Of a stretch of DNA of 64,000 bases, positions 17,252-25,967 are shown piece after piece. The DNA is from Muribaculaceae bacterium (GTDB lineage: Bacteria > Bacteroidota > Bacteroidia > Bacteroidales > Muribaculaceae): the NCBI GenBank assembly GCA_017405965.1, contig JAFQZK010000015.1, forward strand, positions 62,001 to 126,000. The letters are read 5' to 3'. The translations under genes and the position numbers were made by a program. Each line of letters begins with the position of its first letter. The first letter of the stretch is position 1. The notes beneath the pieces are model-generated. The model was not told where the DNA came from and did no database searches. It worked only from the letters and a program-made list of their open reading frames with translations.

Positions 17252-18368
17252 CGTCAAAGACAAATCACAGTGTTGTGGCTGCGGGGCTTGTGCCCAGCGA
17301 TGTCCCGTGTCCTGCATCACGATGCGGGAGGATGAGAATGGCTTCCTGTACCCGCAGGTCGATGTCGATGCTTGTGTCGGTTGCCGTGCCTGTGAGCAGG
17401 TGTGCCCGTTCTTGAATCGGCAAGAGGCGCAGGAACCCGTGATTTGCCTTGCCGCCGCCAATCCAGACGAAACTCAGCGTAAGAACGCCTCTTCGGGAGG
17501 ATTGTTCATGATGCTTGCCAGTCGCGTCATTGAGCAGGGCGGTGTGGTGTTCGGAGCCCGTTTCAACGATGCATGGGATGTCGTTCACGATGCGGCCGAG
17601 ACGCTCGAGGATTTGGCGCCTTTCTGCACCAGCAAGTATGTTCAGTCGGTCATCGGTGACAGCTACAGGCGCGCTAAAGAATTCCTGCAACAAGGTCGAA
17701 TGGTGATGTTTACCGGCACCCCGTGCCAAATCGCCGGCTTGAGGTTGTTCCTGGGGGACCCTCAAGAGCACTTGATTACTGTCGAGGTCGCTTGCCATGG
17801 CGTGCCTAGCCCCGGGGTGTGGCGCACTTGGCTCAAGAAGTGTTCGGGCGGGAAGACAGTGCAGCATGTCAACTTCCGTGACAAGTCCACGGGCTGGAGA
17901 GGGTATTCGGTGTTGATAGGGGAGAACAGGCGGCATCACGACGATGATGACTACATGGTCACCTTCCTGGACAACTACAACCTGCGTCCTTCCTGCTTCA
18001 ACTGCCCGTCCAAGAACGGCAGCAGCGGGGCCGACATTACCCTGGCCGACTTGTGGGGCTGTGACAGGATATTGTCGCGTCGAGACGATAACAAGGGAAT
18101 GAGTGCTGTGATTGTGCGTTCTGATCGAGGGCACCAGCTGGTAGAGCAGTGTGTGGCTGATTCCCAGACTGTTGACTACAGCGAAGTCGTGAAATATAAT
18201 CCTGCGCTGGCCCATAGCGCCGTCCGCCCCGACGGCTATGACCTGTTCTGGAAAAGGATGAGTAAAGCTCCGTTATGGACACTGAAACGGTATCGTTTCT
18301 TGGGAGGTGCTGGTCTGTCGGCCGCCATGTCCAGAATCAGGGTATATCTGCACCACAGGTTGCATTAA
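17244..18368 (+). CDS. FrhB/FdhB-like iron-sulfur protein (coenzyme F420 hydrogenase beta-subunit family)
   Basis: 374 residues. Two 4Fe-4S clusters are at the N-terminus (CCGCGACAQRCP and CVGCRACEQVCP), followed by the FrhB/FdhB N- and C-terminal domains (SSGGLFMMLASRVIEQGGVVFGA; FTGTPCQIAGLR; CFNCPSKNGSSGADITLADLWG). In bacteria without F420, such proteins sit in exopolysaccharide clusters, often beside polysaccharide pyruvyltransferases, and probably do redox chemistry on glycans; their exact role is unsettled. Here it is the last gene of the flippase-GT2 operon, which supports the surface-glycan role. Confidence 0.85.
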   Translation: MIDVKDKSQCCGCGACAQRCPVSCITMREDENGFLYPQVDVDACVGCRACEQVCPFLNRQEAQEPVICLAAANPDETQRKNASSGGLFMMLASRVIEQGGVVFGARFNDAWDVVHDAAETLEDLAPFCTSKYVQSVIGDSYRRAKEFLQQGRMVMFTGTPCQIAGLRLFLGDPQEHLITVEVACHGVPSPGVWRTWLKKCSGGKTVQHVNFRDKSTGWRGYSVLIGENRRHHDDDDYMVTFLDNYNLRPSCFNCPSKNGSSGADITLADLWGCDRILSRRDDNKGMSAVIVRSDRGHQLVEQCVADSQTVDYSEVVKYNPALAHSAVRPDGYDLFWKRMSKAPLWTLKRYRFLGGAGLSAAMSRIRVYLHHRLH

Positions 18369-18468
18369 GATGCTAAGTTTTTAGGTATTAATTCTTGTTA
18401 ATTTATAGTGGTGCGGGCAAACTATTTGCTTGTCTTGCAGTCTAATCAACAAAAAATGGTGCAAAATA

Positions 18469-18499
18469 GTTGACTTTTGATAAAAAAGCACTATCTTTG
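18469..18499 (+). promoter_or_regulatory. Promoter of the small secreted protein gene
   Basis: GTTG (18469-18472), a 19-bp spacer, then TATCTTTG (18492-18499). A short leader of about 25 nt precedes ATG 18527. Confidence 0.75.
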
Positions 18500-18526
18500 C
18501 AGATTGAAACGGAACGAAGTCACAAG

Positions 18527-18838
18527 ATGAAGCGTGTGCTCTACATAGTAGTTTGCCTGTTGGCGGTTGGAGTCGGCCAAGCAACGCCGGCGCCCGACAA
18601 TTTCTTGCCGCAGCGCATCGAGACCGCAGCAACCGGGCCTGCAGCCCAGGGTGCTGAGGGGCGCATCGTCTTCACCGCTGGCAACAGCGACGCGGTGTTC
18701 AACGTGTACTCCATCACGGGTCAGCAGATCAAGATTGTCCGTGTGAGTGCCGATCAACGCGTCACCGTTGACTTCCCCAAGGGATTTTACATCGTTAGAT
18801 GCAGCAACCAGTGGTCGCGCAAGGTGGTGGTTCGCTGA
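18527..18838 (+). CDS. Small secreted protein consisting mainly of a T9SS-like C-terminal sorting domain
   Basis: 103 residues: a signal peptide (MKRVLYIVVCLLAVGVGQAT), a short Ala/Gly/Pro-rich spacer, then a beta-sandwich of about 55 residues with the type A sorting-domain pattern (FNVYSITGQQI, then FPKGFYIVRC, ending KVVVR). T9SS cargo normally carries this domain behind a large functional module; here nothing else is present. The open frame extends 19 codons upstream, but that would run into the promoter, so ATG 18527 is chosen. Function unknown. Confidence 0.65.
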   Translation: MKRVLYIVVCLLAVGVGQATPAPDNFLPQRIETAATGPAAQGAEGRIVFTAGNSDAVFNVYSITGQQIKIVRVSADQRVTVDFPKGFYIVRCSNQWSRKVVVR

Positions 18839-18939
18839 TGCGCGGTTGATGCACGTGTTATCCCTTGTTCCCGTAATGTAGAAGAAATGGGCGTGGCCGT
18901 TGTCACGTCCGTTATTGTTTAGATAGCTTCTAGCCATTG

Positions 18940-20403
18940 ATGTATGTGAGTATGTTTCTCGCCGAGTTGTTTCCATATGCCGATATCGTGTACAACGTGT
19001 TCCTGGTGTTGTATTTCCTCACTGTGCTCACGGTGATCGTCGTGGTGCTGAGCGAGAACCGCAACCCGGTCAAATCGATGGCGTGGGTGCTCGTGTTGCT
19101 GCTGCTGCCGGTCGTGGGATTGGTGATCTATCTCATCTTCGGCCGCAGCTTGAAAGGTATCAGTCTGATTTCCCGTTCCCACTTGCGCGAACTGCGCCGC
19201 ATGCATAATCCCCCAGAGTATGATCCTGAATCGGTTACAGGCTTGTCCGAAGAGTCTCAACAACTCATATCGCTGACCAGCAAATTGTCCAGACCGCACC
19301 TGTTTGTGGGCAACAATATCGATGTGTTCACTACAGGAAAAGAAAAATTCGAGGCTCTGATGCGTGACATCAGGGAAGCACGCCATTACATCCATGTTCA
19401 ATATTTCATTATCGAGGACGACAAGACAGGTTCAGAGTTCCTGGCGCTGCTCATGGAAAAAGCCCGCGAGGGCGTGCAGGTCAAGGTGCTGTACGACTAT
19501 GTGGGCTCGTTCTACTTCAGGCCTCGTGTGCTGCGTCGGATGCGTGAAGCAGGCATTGATGTGCATCCGTTCCTCAAGCTGACTTTCACGCAGTTTGCTA
19601 ACCGTGTCAACTGGCGCAACCACCGCAAGATTGTTGTCATTGACGGCAAATTCGGCTACTTGGGCGGCATGAACATGGCCGATCGCTATGTCATCGGCGA
19701 CAAGAATTGGGCGCCCTGGCGCGACACCCATCTGCGCATTCATGGCGAGGCGGTGGCGGCTTTGCAGTATTCTTTTGCTATCGACTGGGACTTCACCACC
19801 CGAGAGTTGCTCAATTCAACCACGATGCACTATGACACCGCCCCGGCAAGTCGCGATTATCTGGTGCAGATGATGACCAGTGGCCCCACCAACCGCTGGA
19901 ACAACATCTCGTTTGTCTTCCTCAAAGCCATTACCCTTGCCAAGCGGTGTGTTTATATCCAGTCGCCCTATTTCCTCCCCAGCGATTCCCTCCTCAAGGC
20001 CTTGCAGAGTGCGGCGCTTGCCGGTGTTGACGTGCGGTTGATGATTCCCCGGCAGTCCGACTCGGCGATGTTGCGTTTGGCCACAGGCTCCTACTACAAG
20101 GAGTGCCTGTTGTCAGGTATCAAGATCTACCTCTATGAGCCCACCATCATGCACGCCAAGGTGGTGATTGTCGATGACGAGTTTGTCACGGCCGGCTCGA
20201 CTAACTTCGACTTCCGCAGTTTTGAGCACAACTTCGAAGTCAACACCCTGGTTTACAGTAAGGAATTCAACGAGAAGATGAAGGGCATCTTCGAGAGCGA
20301 TATGGAGCAATGCACACGCCTGTTGTTGAGCAAGTGGAAACAGCGTCCGTTGATGCAAAAGGCTCTTGAGTCGATCGTTCGCTTGATCAGCCCCATCTTG
20401 TAA
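18940..20403 (+). CDS. cls: Cardiolipin synthase (phospholipase D family)
   Basis: 487 residues. Two N-terminal membrane segments (about 10-38 and 46-67) are followed by two PLD catalytic repeats: NHRKIVVIDGKFGYLGG (HxK at 228-230) and MHAKVVIVDDEFVTAGSTNFD (HxK at 405-407). It condenses two phosphatidylglycerols, or PG with another donor, into cardiolipin at the inner membrane. A TTG precedes the ATG directly; ATG 18940 is preferred. ispE follows after 12 bp. Confidence 0.94.
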   Translation: MYVSMFLAELFPYADIVYNVFLVLYFLTVLTVIVVVLSENRNPVKSMAWVLVLLLLPVVGLVIYLIFGRSLKGISLISRSHLRELRRMHNPPEYDPESVTGLSEESQQLISLTSKLSRPHLFVGNNIDVFTTGKEKFEALMRDIREARHYIHVQYFIIEDDKTGSEFLALLMEKAREGVQVKVLYDYVGSFYFRPRVLRRMREAGIDVHPFLKLTFTQFANRVNWRNHRKIVVIDGKFGYLGGMNMADRYVIGDKNWAPWRDTHLRIHGEAVAALQYSFAIDWDFTTRELLNSTTMHYDTAPASRDYLVQMMTSGPTNRWNNISFVFLKAITLAKRCVYIQSPYFLPSDSLLKALQSAALAGVDVRLMIPRQSDSAMLRLATGSYYKECLLSGIKIYLYEPTIMHAKVVIVDDEFVTAGSTNFDFRSFEHNFEVNTLVYSKEFNEKMKGIFESDMEQCTRLLLSKWKQRPLMQKALESIVRLISPIL

Positions 20404-20415
20404 CTTCACGATAAC

Positions 20416-21237
20416 ATGATCACTTTCCCTAACGCAAAAATCAATCTGGGCTTGAACATTGTGGAGCGCCGTCCCGACGGTTATCACAATATCGAGACCG
20501 TGTTTTACCCTATACCGCTCAACGACGTGCTGGAAATCGTTCCCGCTCGTGACGGCGAGACAACGCTCCAGTGCTATGGCAACCCCGTTGATTGTCCTGT
20601 CGAGAAAAATCTGGTGATGAAGGCCTATCGCCTCATGCAGGAGCGCTACGGCATCCAGCCCGTCGAGATACACTTGTACAAGCACATCCCCGACGGGGCC
20701 GGCCTGGGTGGAGGTTCCAGTGATGCAGCCCATGTCCTGGTGATGCTCAACAAGGTGTTTGAGTTGGGCATCAGCGATGCCGACTTGGCCGCGATGGCTG
20801 TGACTTTGGGAGCCGATTGCGCTTTCTTTGTTTACAATCGCCCGATGATGGCCACTGGCATTGGCGACGTGCTGTCGCCGCTCGATGTGAACCTCAAGGG
20901 CAAGACGCTGTTGCTGGTCAAGCCTCCTGTCGGTGTGGATACCCGCACTGCCTACAGTCGCGTCGTTCCCGCTAAGCCTACGGTCGATTTTGCTCATACC
21001 ATCGCTCAACCTGTCGAGTCTTGGGACGGTCTGCTGGTCAACGATTTTGAGCCCAGTGTGTTTGCCGCCTTGCCCCAGTTGTGGCTCATCAAGGCACAGC
21101 TGATGGATGCCGGTGCGCAGTATGCCGCGATGTCAGGCTCGGGTTCCACTGTTTTCGGTATTTTCAACAGTGACAAACTGGCAGAGACCGCGGCTGACAC
21201 TTTTGCCGATTGCGCCACCTTTGTCCTGCATCTGTGA
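20416..21237 (+). CDS. ispE: 4-diphosphocytidyl-2-C-methyl-D-erythritol kinase
   Basis: A GHMP kinase of 273 residues in the non-mevalonate isoprenoid pathway. It phosphorylates the 2-OH of CDP-methylerythritol with ATP. The N-terminal FPNAKINLGLNI carries the conserved Lys, IPDGAGLGGGSSDAA (about residue 95) is the GHMP ATP-binding loop, and MSGSGSTVFGIF is motif III near the C-terminus. It is tightly linked to cls (12-bp gap). Confidence 0.95.
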   Translation: MITFPNAKINLGLNIVERRPDGYHNIETVFYPIPLNDVLEIVPARDGETTLQCYGNPVDCPVEKNLVMKAYRLMQERYGIQPVEIHLYKHIPDGAGLGGGSSDAAHVLVMLNKVFELGISDADLAAMAVTLGADCAFFVYNRPMMATGIGDVLSPLDVNLKGKTLLLVKPPVGVDTRTAYSRVVPAKPTVDFAHTIAQPVESWDGLLVNDFEPSVFAALPQLWLIKAQLMDAGAQYAAMSGSGSTVFGIFNSDKLAETAADTFADCATFVLHL

Positions 21238-21303
21238 CATGGATGCCTTGGACTGGTTTTTGCAGGAATCGGTAAGGTAATACGCTTTTAACACAACTAC
21301 GAT

Positions 21304-21876
21304 ATGTCTAAAAAGAACAAAAAGAATCAAAACGACGAACCTAAGGCTGCTCAGGAAGAGGTTCTCAACGAGGAGACCGTCGAGCAGACCCAAGAGACAG
21401 TGAACCCCGAACCCGACGACCCCGAAAAGAAGATTGCCGATTTGGAGGCCGCTCTCGAGCATGAGAAGAAGGAATACCTGTTTCTCATGGCTGATTTTGA
21501 AAACTTCCGCAAACGCACCCTCAAGGAGAAGGCCGATCTGATCAAGAACGGTGCCGAAAGTGCCATGCGTGATCTGTTGCCTGTAGTGGACGACCTGGAG
21601 CGCGCCCTTGATGCCATCAACAAGGGCGGTGACTTGGACAGTCTTAAGGAAGGCGTGGATCTCATCTACAATAAATTCGTGAAATACCTTGAGAGTCAGC
21701 ATGTCATGGCCATTGATTCAACGGGTAAGGACTTCGACACCGATGTTCACGAGGCAGTGACCATGTTCCCTGCTCCTGACCCCTCGATGAAGGGCAAAGT
21801 CATTGACACGACCATCAAGGGTTACATGATCAACGACAAGGTGCTGCGACATGCCAAAGTGGTTGTCGGCAGCTGA
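21304..21876 (+). CDS. grpE: GrpE nucleotide exchange factor
   Basis: 190 residues. An acidic, disordered N-terminus (about 1-40) is followed by the long dimerising coiled coil (KIADLEAALEHEKKEYLFLM, then ADFENFRKRT) and a C-terminal beta-wing ending in the conserved GYMINDKVLRHAKVVV. It releases ADP from DnaK in the cytoplasm. It is followed by dnaJ after 62 bp; dnaK is not in the window. Confidence 0.96.
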   Translation: MSKKNKKNQNDEPKAAQEEVLNEETVEQTQETVNPEPDDPEKKIADLEAALEHEKKEYLFLMADFENFRKRTLKEKADLIKNGAESAMRDLLPVVDDLERALDAINKGGDLDSLKEGVDLIYNKFVKYLESQHVMAIDSTGKDFDTDVHEAVTMFPAPDPSMKGKVIDTTIKGYMINDKVLRHAKVVVGS

Positions 21877-21903
21877 TAAACGGACCTGAGATATTCAGAA
21901 CCA

Positions 21904-21938
21904 GGGACTAAGAACTAAGGACTAGAAACTAAAATAAA
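21904..21938 (+). repeat. 7-bp tandem repeats directly upstream of dnaJ
   Basis: Five consecutive 7-mers (GGGACTA, AGAACTA, AGGACTA, GAAACTA, AAATAAA) fill the spacer and end at the dnaJ ATG (21939). The common core is ACTA. Same class as the arrays at 23128, 34397, 37625 and 49474. Confidence 0.75.
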
Positions 21939-23111
21939 ATGGCTCAAAAGAGAGATTATTACGAGGTGCTGGGAGTGGACAAGAATGCCACGGCCGATGA
22001 CTTGAAGAAGGCCTACCGTAAACTTGCCATCCAGTATCACCCTGACAAGCAGCAAGGCAAGAGCGATGCCGAGAAAAAGGCTGCCGAGGAGAAATTCAAG
22101 GAGGCTGCCGAGGCCTATAATGTGCTCAGCGACCCCGATAAGCGCGCCCGCTATGACCAGTTCGGTTTTGCAGGCGAGCAGATGGGTGGCGGCGGATATG
22201 GCGGCGGCATGTCGATGGAAGACATCCTCAGGCAGTTCGGCGACCTGTTCGGCGGCTTTGGAGGCTTCGGCGGTTTTGGTGACATCTTCGGTGGCGGCGG
22301 TGGTCAGGCTCAGCGCGTGAAGCGCGGCACCGACCTGCGCGTCCGCGTCAAGATGACCTTGCCCGAGATTGCCAAGGGTGCCGAGAAAAAGCTGCGCATC
22401 CCCCGCATGAAGTCCTGTGACCATTGCCACGGCACAGGCGCCAAGGACGGCACGGCACTCGAGACGTGTCCCACCTGCCACGGTTCGGGCGTGGAAGTGC
22501 GCATGCAGCGCACGATGTTCGGCACGATGCAGTCCCAGAGCGTGTGCCACACTTGTGGTGGCAGCGGCAAACGCATCAAGGAGACCTGTCCGCATTGCAG
22601 CGGTAAAGGTCTGGTGCGCAAGGAGGATGTGGTCAGCATCAGCATTCCTGCCGGCGTGGCCGATGGCATGACCTTGAGGATGGGCCGTCAAGGCAACGAT
22701 GCCCCTGGTGGCGGCGTGCCCGGCGATTTGCTCGTGGTGATTGAGGAGGTGCGTGATGCACATCTCACCCGCGACGGCAACGACCTGATTTACAACTTGA
22801 TGCTTGATATACCCACTGCAGTGCTCGGCGGCAAGGTCGAGGTGCCCACCGTTGACGGCAAGGCACGTGTCACCATCAAGCCCGGTACTCAGCCTGGCAG
22901 TATCTTGCGCCTGCGTGGCAAGGGCTTGCCCTCGCCCGAGCGCTATGGCACCGGCGACCTGCTCATCAACGTCATGGTCTATATGCCCGAGAAGCTCAAC
23001 GAGAAGGAGAAAGAGGCCATCACCATGCTCCAGAACAGTGGCGAGCATGTCAAGCCCAGCGATAGCGACAAGAGCCGCATCTTCTCTCGCTTGCGTCACA
23101 TCTTTGACTAA
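21939..23111 (+). CDS. dnaJ: Chaperone protein DnaJ
   Basis: A full-length 390-residue type I DnaJ: J domain with HPD at 34-36, Gly/Phe-rich linker (about 85-125), four zinc-binding CxxCxGxG-type repeats ([32 protein letters not shown]), and C-terminal substrate-binding domains ([24 protein letters not shown]). It stimulates the DnaK ATPase. It forms a unit with grpE, separated by a 62-bp spacer that holds 7-bp tandem repeats. Confidence 0.97.
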   Translation: MAQKRDYYEVLGVDKNATADDLKKAYRKLAIQYHPDKQQGKSDAEKKAAEEKFKEAAEAYNVLSDPDKRARYDQFGFAGEQMGGGGYGGGMSMEDILRQFGDLFGGFGGFGGFGDIFGGGGGQAQRVKRGTDLRVRVKMTLPEIAKGAEKKLRIPRMKSCDHCHGTGAKDGTALETCPTCHGSGVEVRMQRTMFGTMQSQSVCHTCGGSGKRIKETCPHCSGKGLVRKEDVVSISIPAGVADGMTLRMGRQGNDAPGGGVPGDLLVVIEEVRDAHLTRDGNDLIYNLMLDIPTAVLGGKVEVPTVDGKARVTIKPGTQPGSILRLRGKGLPSPERYGTGDLLINVMVYMPEKLNEKEKEAITMLQNSGEHVKPSDSDKSRIFSRLRHIFD

Positions 23112-23127
23112 TAAAAGAATATAATAA

Positions 23128-23176
23128 CTGTTCACTGTTCACTGTTAACTATTAACTATTAACTGATCACTGAATT
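23128..23176 (+). repeat. 7-bp tandem repeats between dnaJ and the RluA gene
   Basis: Seven consecutive 7-mers fitting CTRTTMA with drift at the end (for example CTGTTCA twice, CTATTAA twice). The array ends exactly at the ATG at 23177. Confidence 0.8.
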
Positions 23177-24091
23177 ATGCCACGCCGTCACGACCACCGT
23201 GTGCCACGCAACGACGACAAAGCTGTTGTGCGTGAAGTGAAGCAGCCTGCCAAGTTGCTTGATTTTGTTATGCAGACCCTTGATGGCATCAGCCGCAACA
23301 AGGCCAAATCCATCCTCGTTCACGGTGGCGTCACCGTCGACGATCGTGTGCAGTCCCATGTGGACTATCCCCTTGACGAGGGCAGCATCGTGAAAATACG
23401 TCGTCATGCGCGCCCCTCATCGGCCAACAACAAGAACTTCCGCATCGTCTATGAAGACCGCTGGATCGTCGTGGTCGATAAGCAGCAAGGTGTCTTGTCG
23501 ATGCCTGTAGGAGCAGGAAGTCTCAACATGAAGACCTTGCTCGACCGTCATTTCACCGAGACGCATCAGCGTTGCACCGCCCATGTGGTGCATCGTCTGG
23601 ATGTGCGCACGTCAGGCCTCATGGTCTATGCCAAGAGTGTTGACATTCAGCAGCAGATGACTGCCGACTGGCATGCCACCATCATCGACCGCCGTTATGT
23701 GGCAGTGGTCGAGGGTGTCATGGAGCAGCCGGCGGGCAAAGTCGAGAGTTGGCTGCACGACACCGACCGCATGGTCGTTGTGAGCAGTCCCGTTGACGAC
23801 GGCGGCAAGTGGGCCGCTACCGAGTGGGAACTGGTGGAACAGGCCGAGGACCGTGCGCTCCTGTTCCTGCATCTGCTCACGGGGCGCAAGAACCAGATTC
23901 GCGTCCACATGGCCGACATCGGGCACCCTGTCGTGGGTGACGGCAAGTATGGCCACCAGGACGATCCGGGTAGCCGCATGTGCCTGCATGCCTTCCGCCT
24001 GGCGTTCCATCATCCGGTTACAGGCGAAGCCTTGGAGTTCGAAACCCCGATTCCTCGGTTCTTCGGCACCGCCCTTCACCACAAATCCTGA
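23177..24091 (+). CDS. RluA family pseudouridine synthase with S4 domain
   Basis: 304 residues. An S4 RNA-binding domain (about 25-78: LDGISRNKAKSILVHGGVTV) is followed by the catalytic domain with VHRLDVRTSGLMVYAKS (nucleophile Asp142) and GRKNQIRVHMADIGHPVVGD. It modifies uridine in rRNA, with the site unassigned (RluD- or RluC-like). It begins exactly after a seven-unit 7-bp repeat array and may be cotranscribed with grpE-dnaJ. It ends at a bidirectional terminator. Confidence 0.92.
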   Translation: MPRRHDHRVPRNDDKAVVREVKQPAKLLDFVMQTLDGISRNKAKSILVHGGVTVDDRVQSHVDYPLDEGSIVKIRRHARPSSANNKNFRIVYEDRWIVVVDKQQGVLSMPVGAGSLNMKTLLDRHFTETHQRCTAHVVHRLDVRTSGLMVYAKSVDIQQQMTADWHATIIDRRYVAVVEGVMEQPAGKVESWLHDTDRMVVVSSPVDDGGKWAATEWELVEQAEDRALLFLHLLTGRKNQIRVHMADIGHPVVGDGKYGHQDDPGSRMCLHAFRLAFHHPVTGEALEFETPIPRFFGTALHHKS

Positions 24092-24114
24092 AACAGCGAA
24101 GTTGAGATAAAAGA

Positions 24115-24160
24115 AAAACAATGAGTGCGACAAAAACATTCTTGTCGCACTCATTGTTTT
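24115..24160. terminator. Bidirectional terminator between convergent genes
   Basis: A 19-bp perfect stem (24115-24133 with 24142-24160), loop AAACATTC, with an A-run before and a T-run after. It serves the RluA gene (+) and the TPR-like gene (-). Confidence 0.9.
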
Positions 24161-24181
24161 CTTTCTTGGCGAGTCGCTTTG

Positions 24182-25858
24182 TCAGAACGGAGGAGCGTCG
24201 GTGGGGCCTATATATGGATAGTCACCGTCTTGATCGGTTGATTTCTCGCCGCGTTGTTGGCGCAACCTCTTGATATATGCCAGTTCGTTGATGGCATAGT
24301 CGGCATTCTCTTCTTCATCCAGCATCTGGGTGAAGATTTTTTCCGCTTGGTCGAGCTGGTTGAAGTCGATGTAGGCATAACCGCGGCGACGGCGCATGAA
24401 GTTGATGACCTGCCTGATGTTGTCAGGCAACTCCTCGTCGTCACTGAAGTTGCGTTTCACTTCATCCATGACGCCCTCGGTGTAGGAGAACAGGCGCAGG
24501 TCCTTGCTGTTGGCCATCGAGTTGACCAACTCCATCGTGTGACGGATGTTGCCGTCGCTGGCCATCAGGTCGAGATAATAGAAGGCCAATTTGGGTTGGC
24601 CAAGTTCGTTGTAGCAGAATCCCAGCTTGTAGGCCATTTCCAAGAAGAGGCGCTTGTCCTCGGGACCCATCTCAAAGAAGTCGCATCGGTAGCTGTTGAA
24701 CACGTTCTCCAGATACAGTATCGCCTCATAGTAGCGTTCGCTATTGAACATCTGCACTCCCCAATACATGTTGTAGGCCACGTCGGCGACCCTGACTTGG
24801 CCCAGTAGCAGTTGGTCATCGGACAGGCTGTCTTTCTCGCCGTTGCGGGCCTTGAGCTGGGCGTCGCTCCACATGTACTCGAACTCCTGCTGCCGCTGCT
24901 TGTCATCGCTGCGGTCCAGGGCGATGAGCAGGCTCACGCTGTGGGGCTGGCGGCCCTCGTTGCTCAACGAGTTCAGGCGGCTGGCGTTGCGGGGCGGTAT
25001 AGTGACGGTAACGCGGCTGTAGATGCTGTGGTTATCCTCACCCTCGGCGGTGATGCTGATGGTCGCCATCATCGGCTTCTCGTCGCGGCCCTGCTTATAG
25101 TGAAGGTCAAGCACGGCATAGTCGCGCGTGAGACGTGCAGCCTTGCCTTCGCCCTCAACCAGAGCGTGGCGCAGGTCATAGTTGCGGATGGCCGTTTCGT
25201 CCTCGATGCGTTCCTGGCCGCTCACGGTGTTCACGGTCATGAACAGCAGCTTGCAGTCCAGCAGCGGGCTGACGGTGTCCAGCAGTTGCCACAATGGCAG
25301 GCTGCCGATGCCGGCGGCGATGCTGGCGACACTCGTGTCCATCTGGTGAGCCAGTTCCAGGCGGCGCAGCATGAACATCTCGCGTTCATGCTTGTAAATC
25401 TCGCTTTCCAGGTCACTGCTATCACTGTCCTTGGCGGTAGAGACGGCCTCGTCATAGTCGTGCTGCCACTCGCGCTGGAAGTGGAAGGCGGCCTTGAGCT
25501 GGTGGGCCATGCTCTCGCTGGTGACTTGGTTGTTGAAGAACGACATGTGAACATTGACCTCGTTCTCCTTGTGGTCGAGGGTGTAGGTGAACTTGAACAG
25601 GATGTTGCTGTTGTTGCGCTCATTGCATTTGGAGCGAACCAGGTGAAGCTGGCTCAGGGGAGCACAGGCCATGGCGGGGTAAGTCACCTCGATGCAGTCG
25701 TCTTGCTTGCGTATCGAGGCGATGAAGTGTGCTGCTTGGAACTCAAATGGGATAGTGGTGGAATCATCTTCTTTGGTCACCGTATAGGTACAGTTGGTCT
25801 CTTTGAGGAAGCGCTCAAAGTCTTTGGTGACGGATCCTTGTTTTTTCCTGATGAACAT
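24182..25858 (-). CDS. TPR-like protein of unknown function
   Basis: 558 residues from the ATG at 25858; the frame also offers a GTG at 25912. No signal peptide or membrane segment. The N-terminal third is beta-rich (residues about 1-110), the middle mixed, and the C-terminal ~210 residues carry degenerate tetratricopeptide-like helical pairs (YEAILYLENVFNSY; MAYKLGFCYNELGQPKLAFYYLDLM; GYAYIDFNQLDQAEKIFTQML). Probably a cytoplasmic scaffold. I do not recognise a named family. It lies 109 bp downstream of the solute-binding protein gene on the same strand. Confidence 0.65.
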   Translation of the reverse strand: MFIRKKQGSVTKDFERFLKETNCTYTVTKEDDSTTIPFEFQAAHFIASIRKQDDCIEVTYPAMACAPLSQLHLVRSKCNERNNSNILFKFTYTLDHKENEVNVHMSFFNNQVTSESMAHQLKAAFHFQREWQHDYDEAVSTAKDSDSSDLESEIYKHEREMFMLRRLELAHQMDTSVASIAAGIGSLPLWQLLDTVSPLLDCKLLFMTVNTVSGQERIEDETAIRNYDLRHALVEGEGKAARLTRDYAVLDLHYKQGRDEKPMMATISITAEGEDNHSIYSRVTVTIPPRNASRLNSLSNEGRQPHSVSLLIALDRSDDKQRQQEFEYMWSDAQLKARNGEKDSLSDDQLLLGQVRVADVAYNMYWGVQMFNSERYYEAILYLENVFNSYRCDFFEMGPEDKRLFLEMAYKLGFCYNELGQPKLAFYYLDLMASDGNIRHTMELVNSMANSKDLRLFSYTEGVMDEVKRNFSDDEELPDNIRQVINFMRRRRGYAYIDFNQLDQAEKIFTQMLDEEENADYAINELAYIKRLRQQRGEKSTDQDGDYPYIGPTDAPPF

Positions 25859-25967
25859 AGCTTGATGAGGTGTTAATTTGTTGTGTGATGCGGGTAAAAT
25901 GTACTTGAACACTGCAATTATCGTGCCAACCGAACGCCATGACAGAGGTGCCTCCGATAATTAGATA

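Noticed and set aside
16352-18368. FrhB-like protein as evidence for F420 metabolism
   Set aside because: No F420 genes are present and the operon is glycan-related; the bacterial subfamily is associated with polysaccharide clusters.
21904-21938. 7-bp repeat arrays as CRISPR repeats or phage attachment sites
   Set aside because: Units are far too short, without spacers, and no integrase or cas gene is nearby.
21915-23135. Long minus-strand open frame (406 codons) opposite dnaJ
   Set aside because: It mirrors the codon pattern of dnaJ, has a low-complexity His/Ala/Leu/Gly composition and no motif. A shadow of the real gene.
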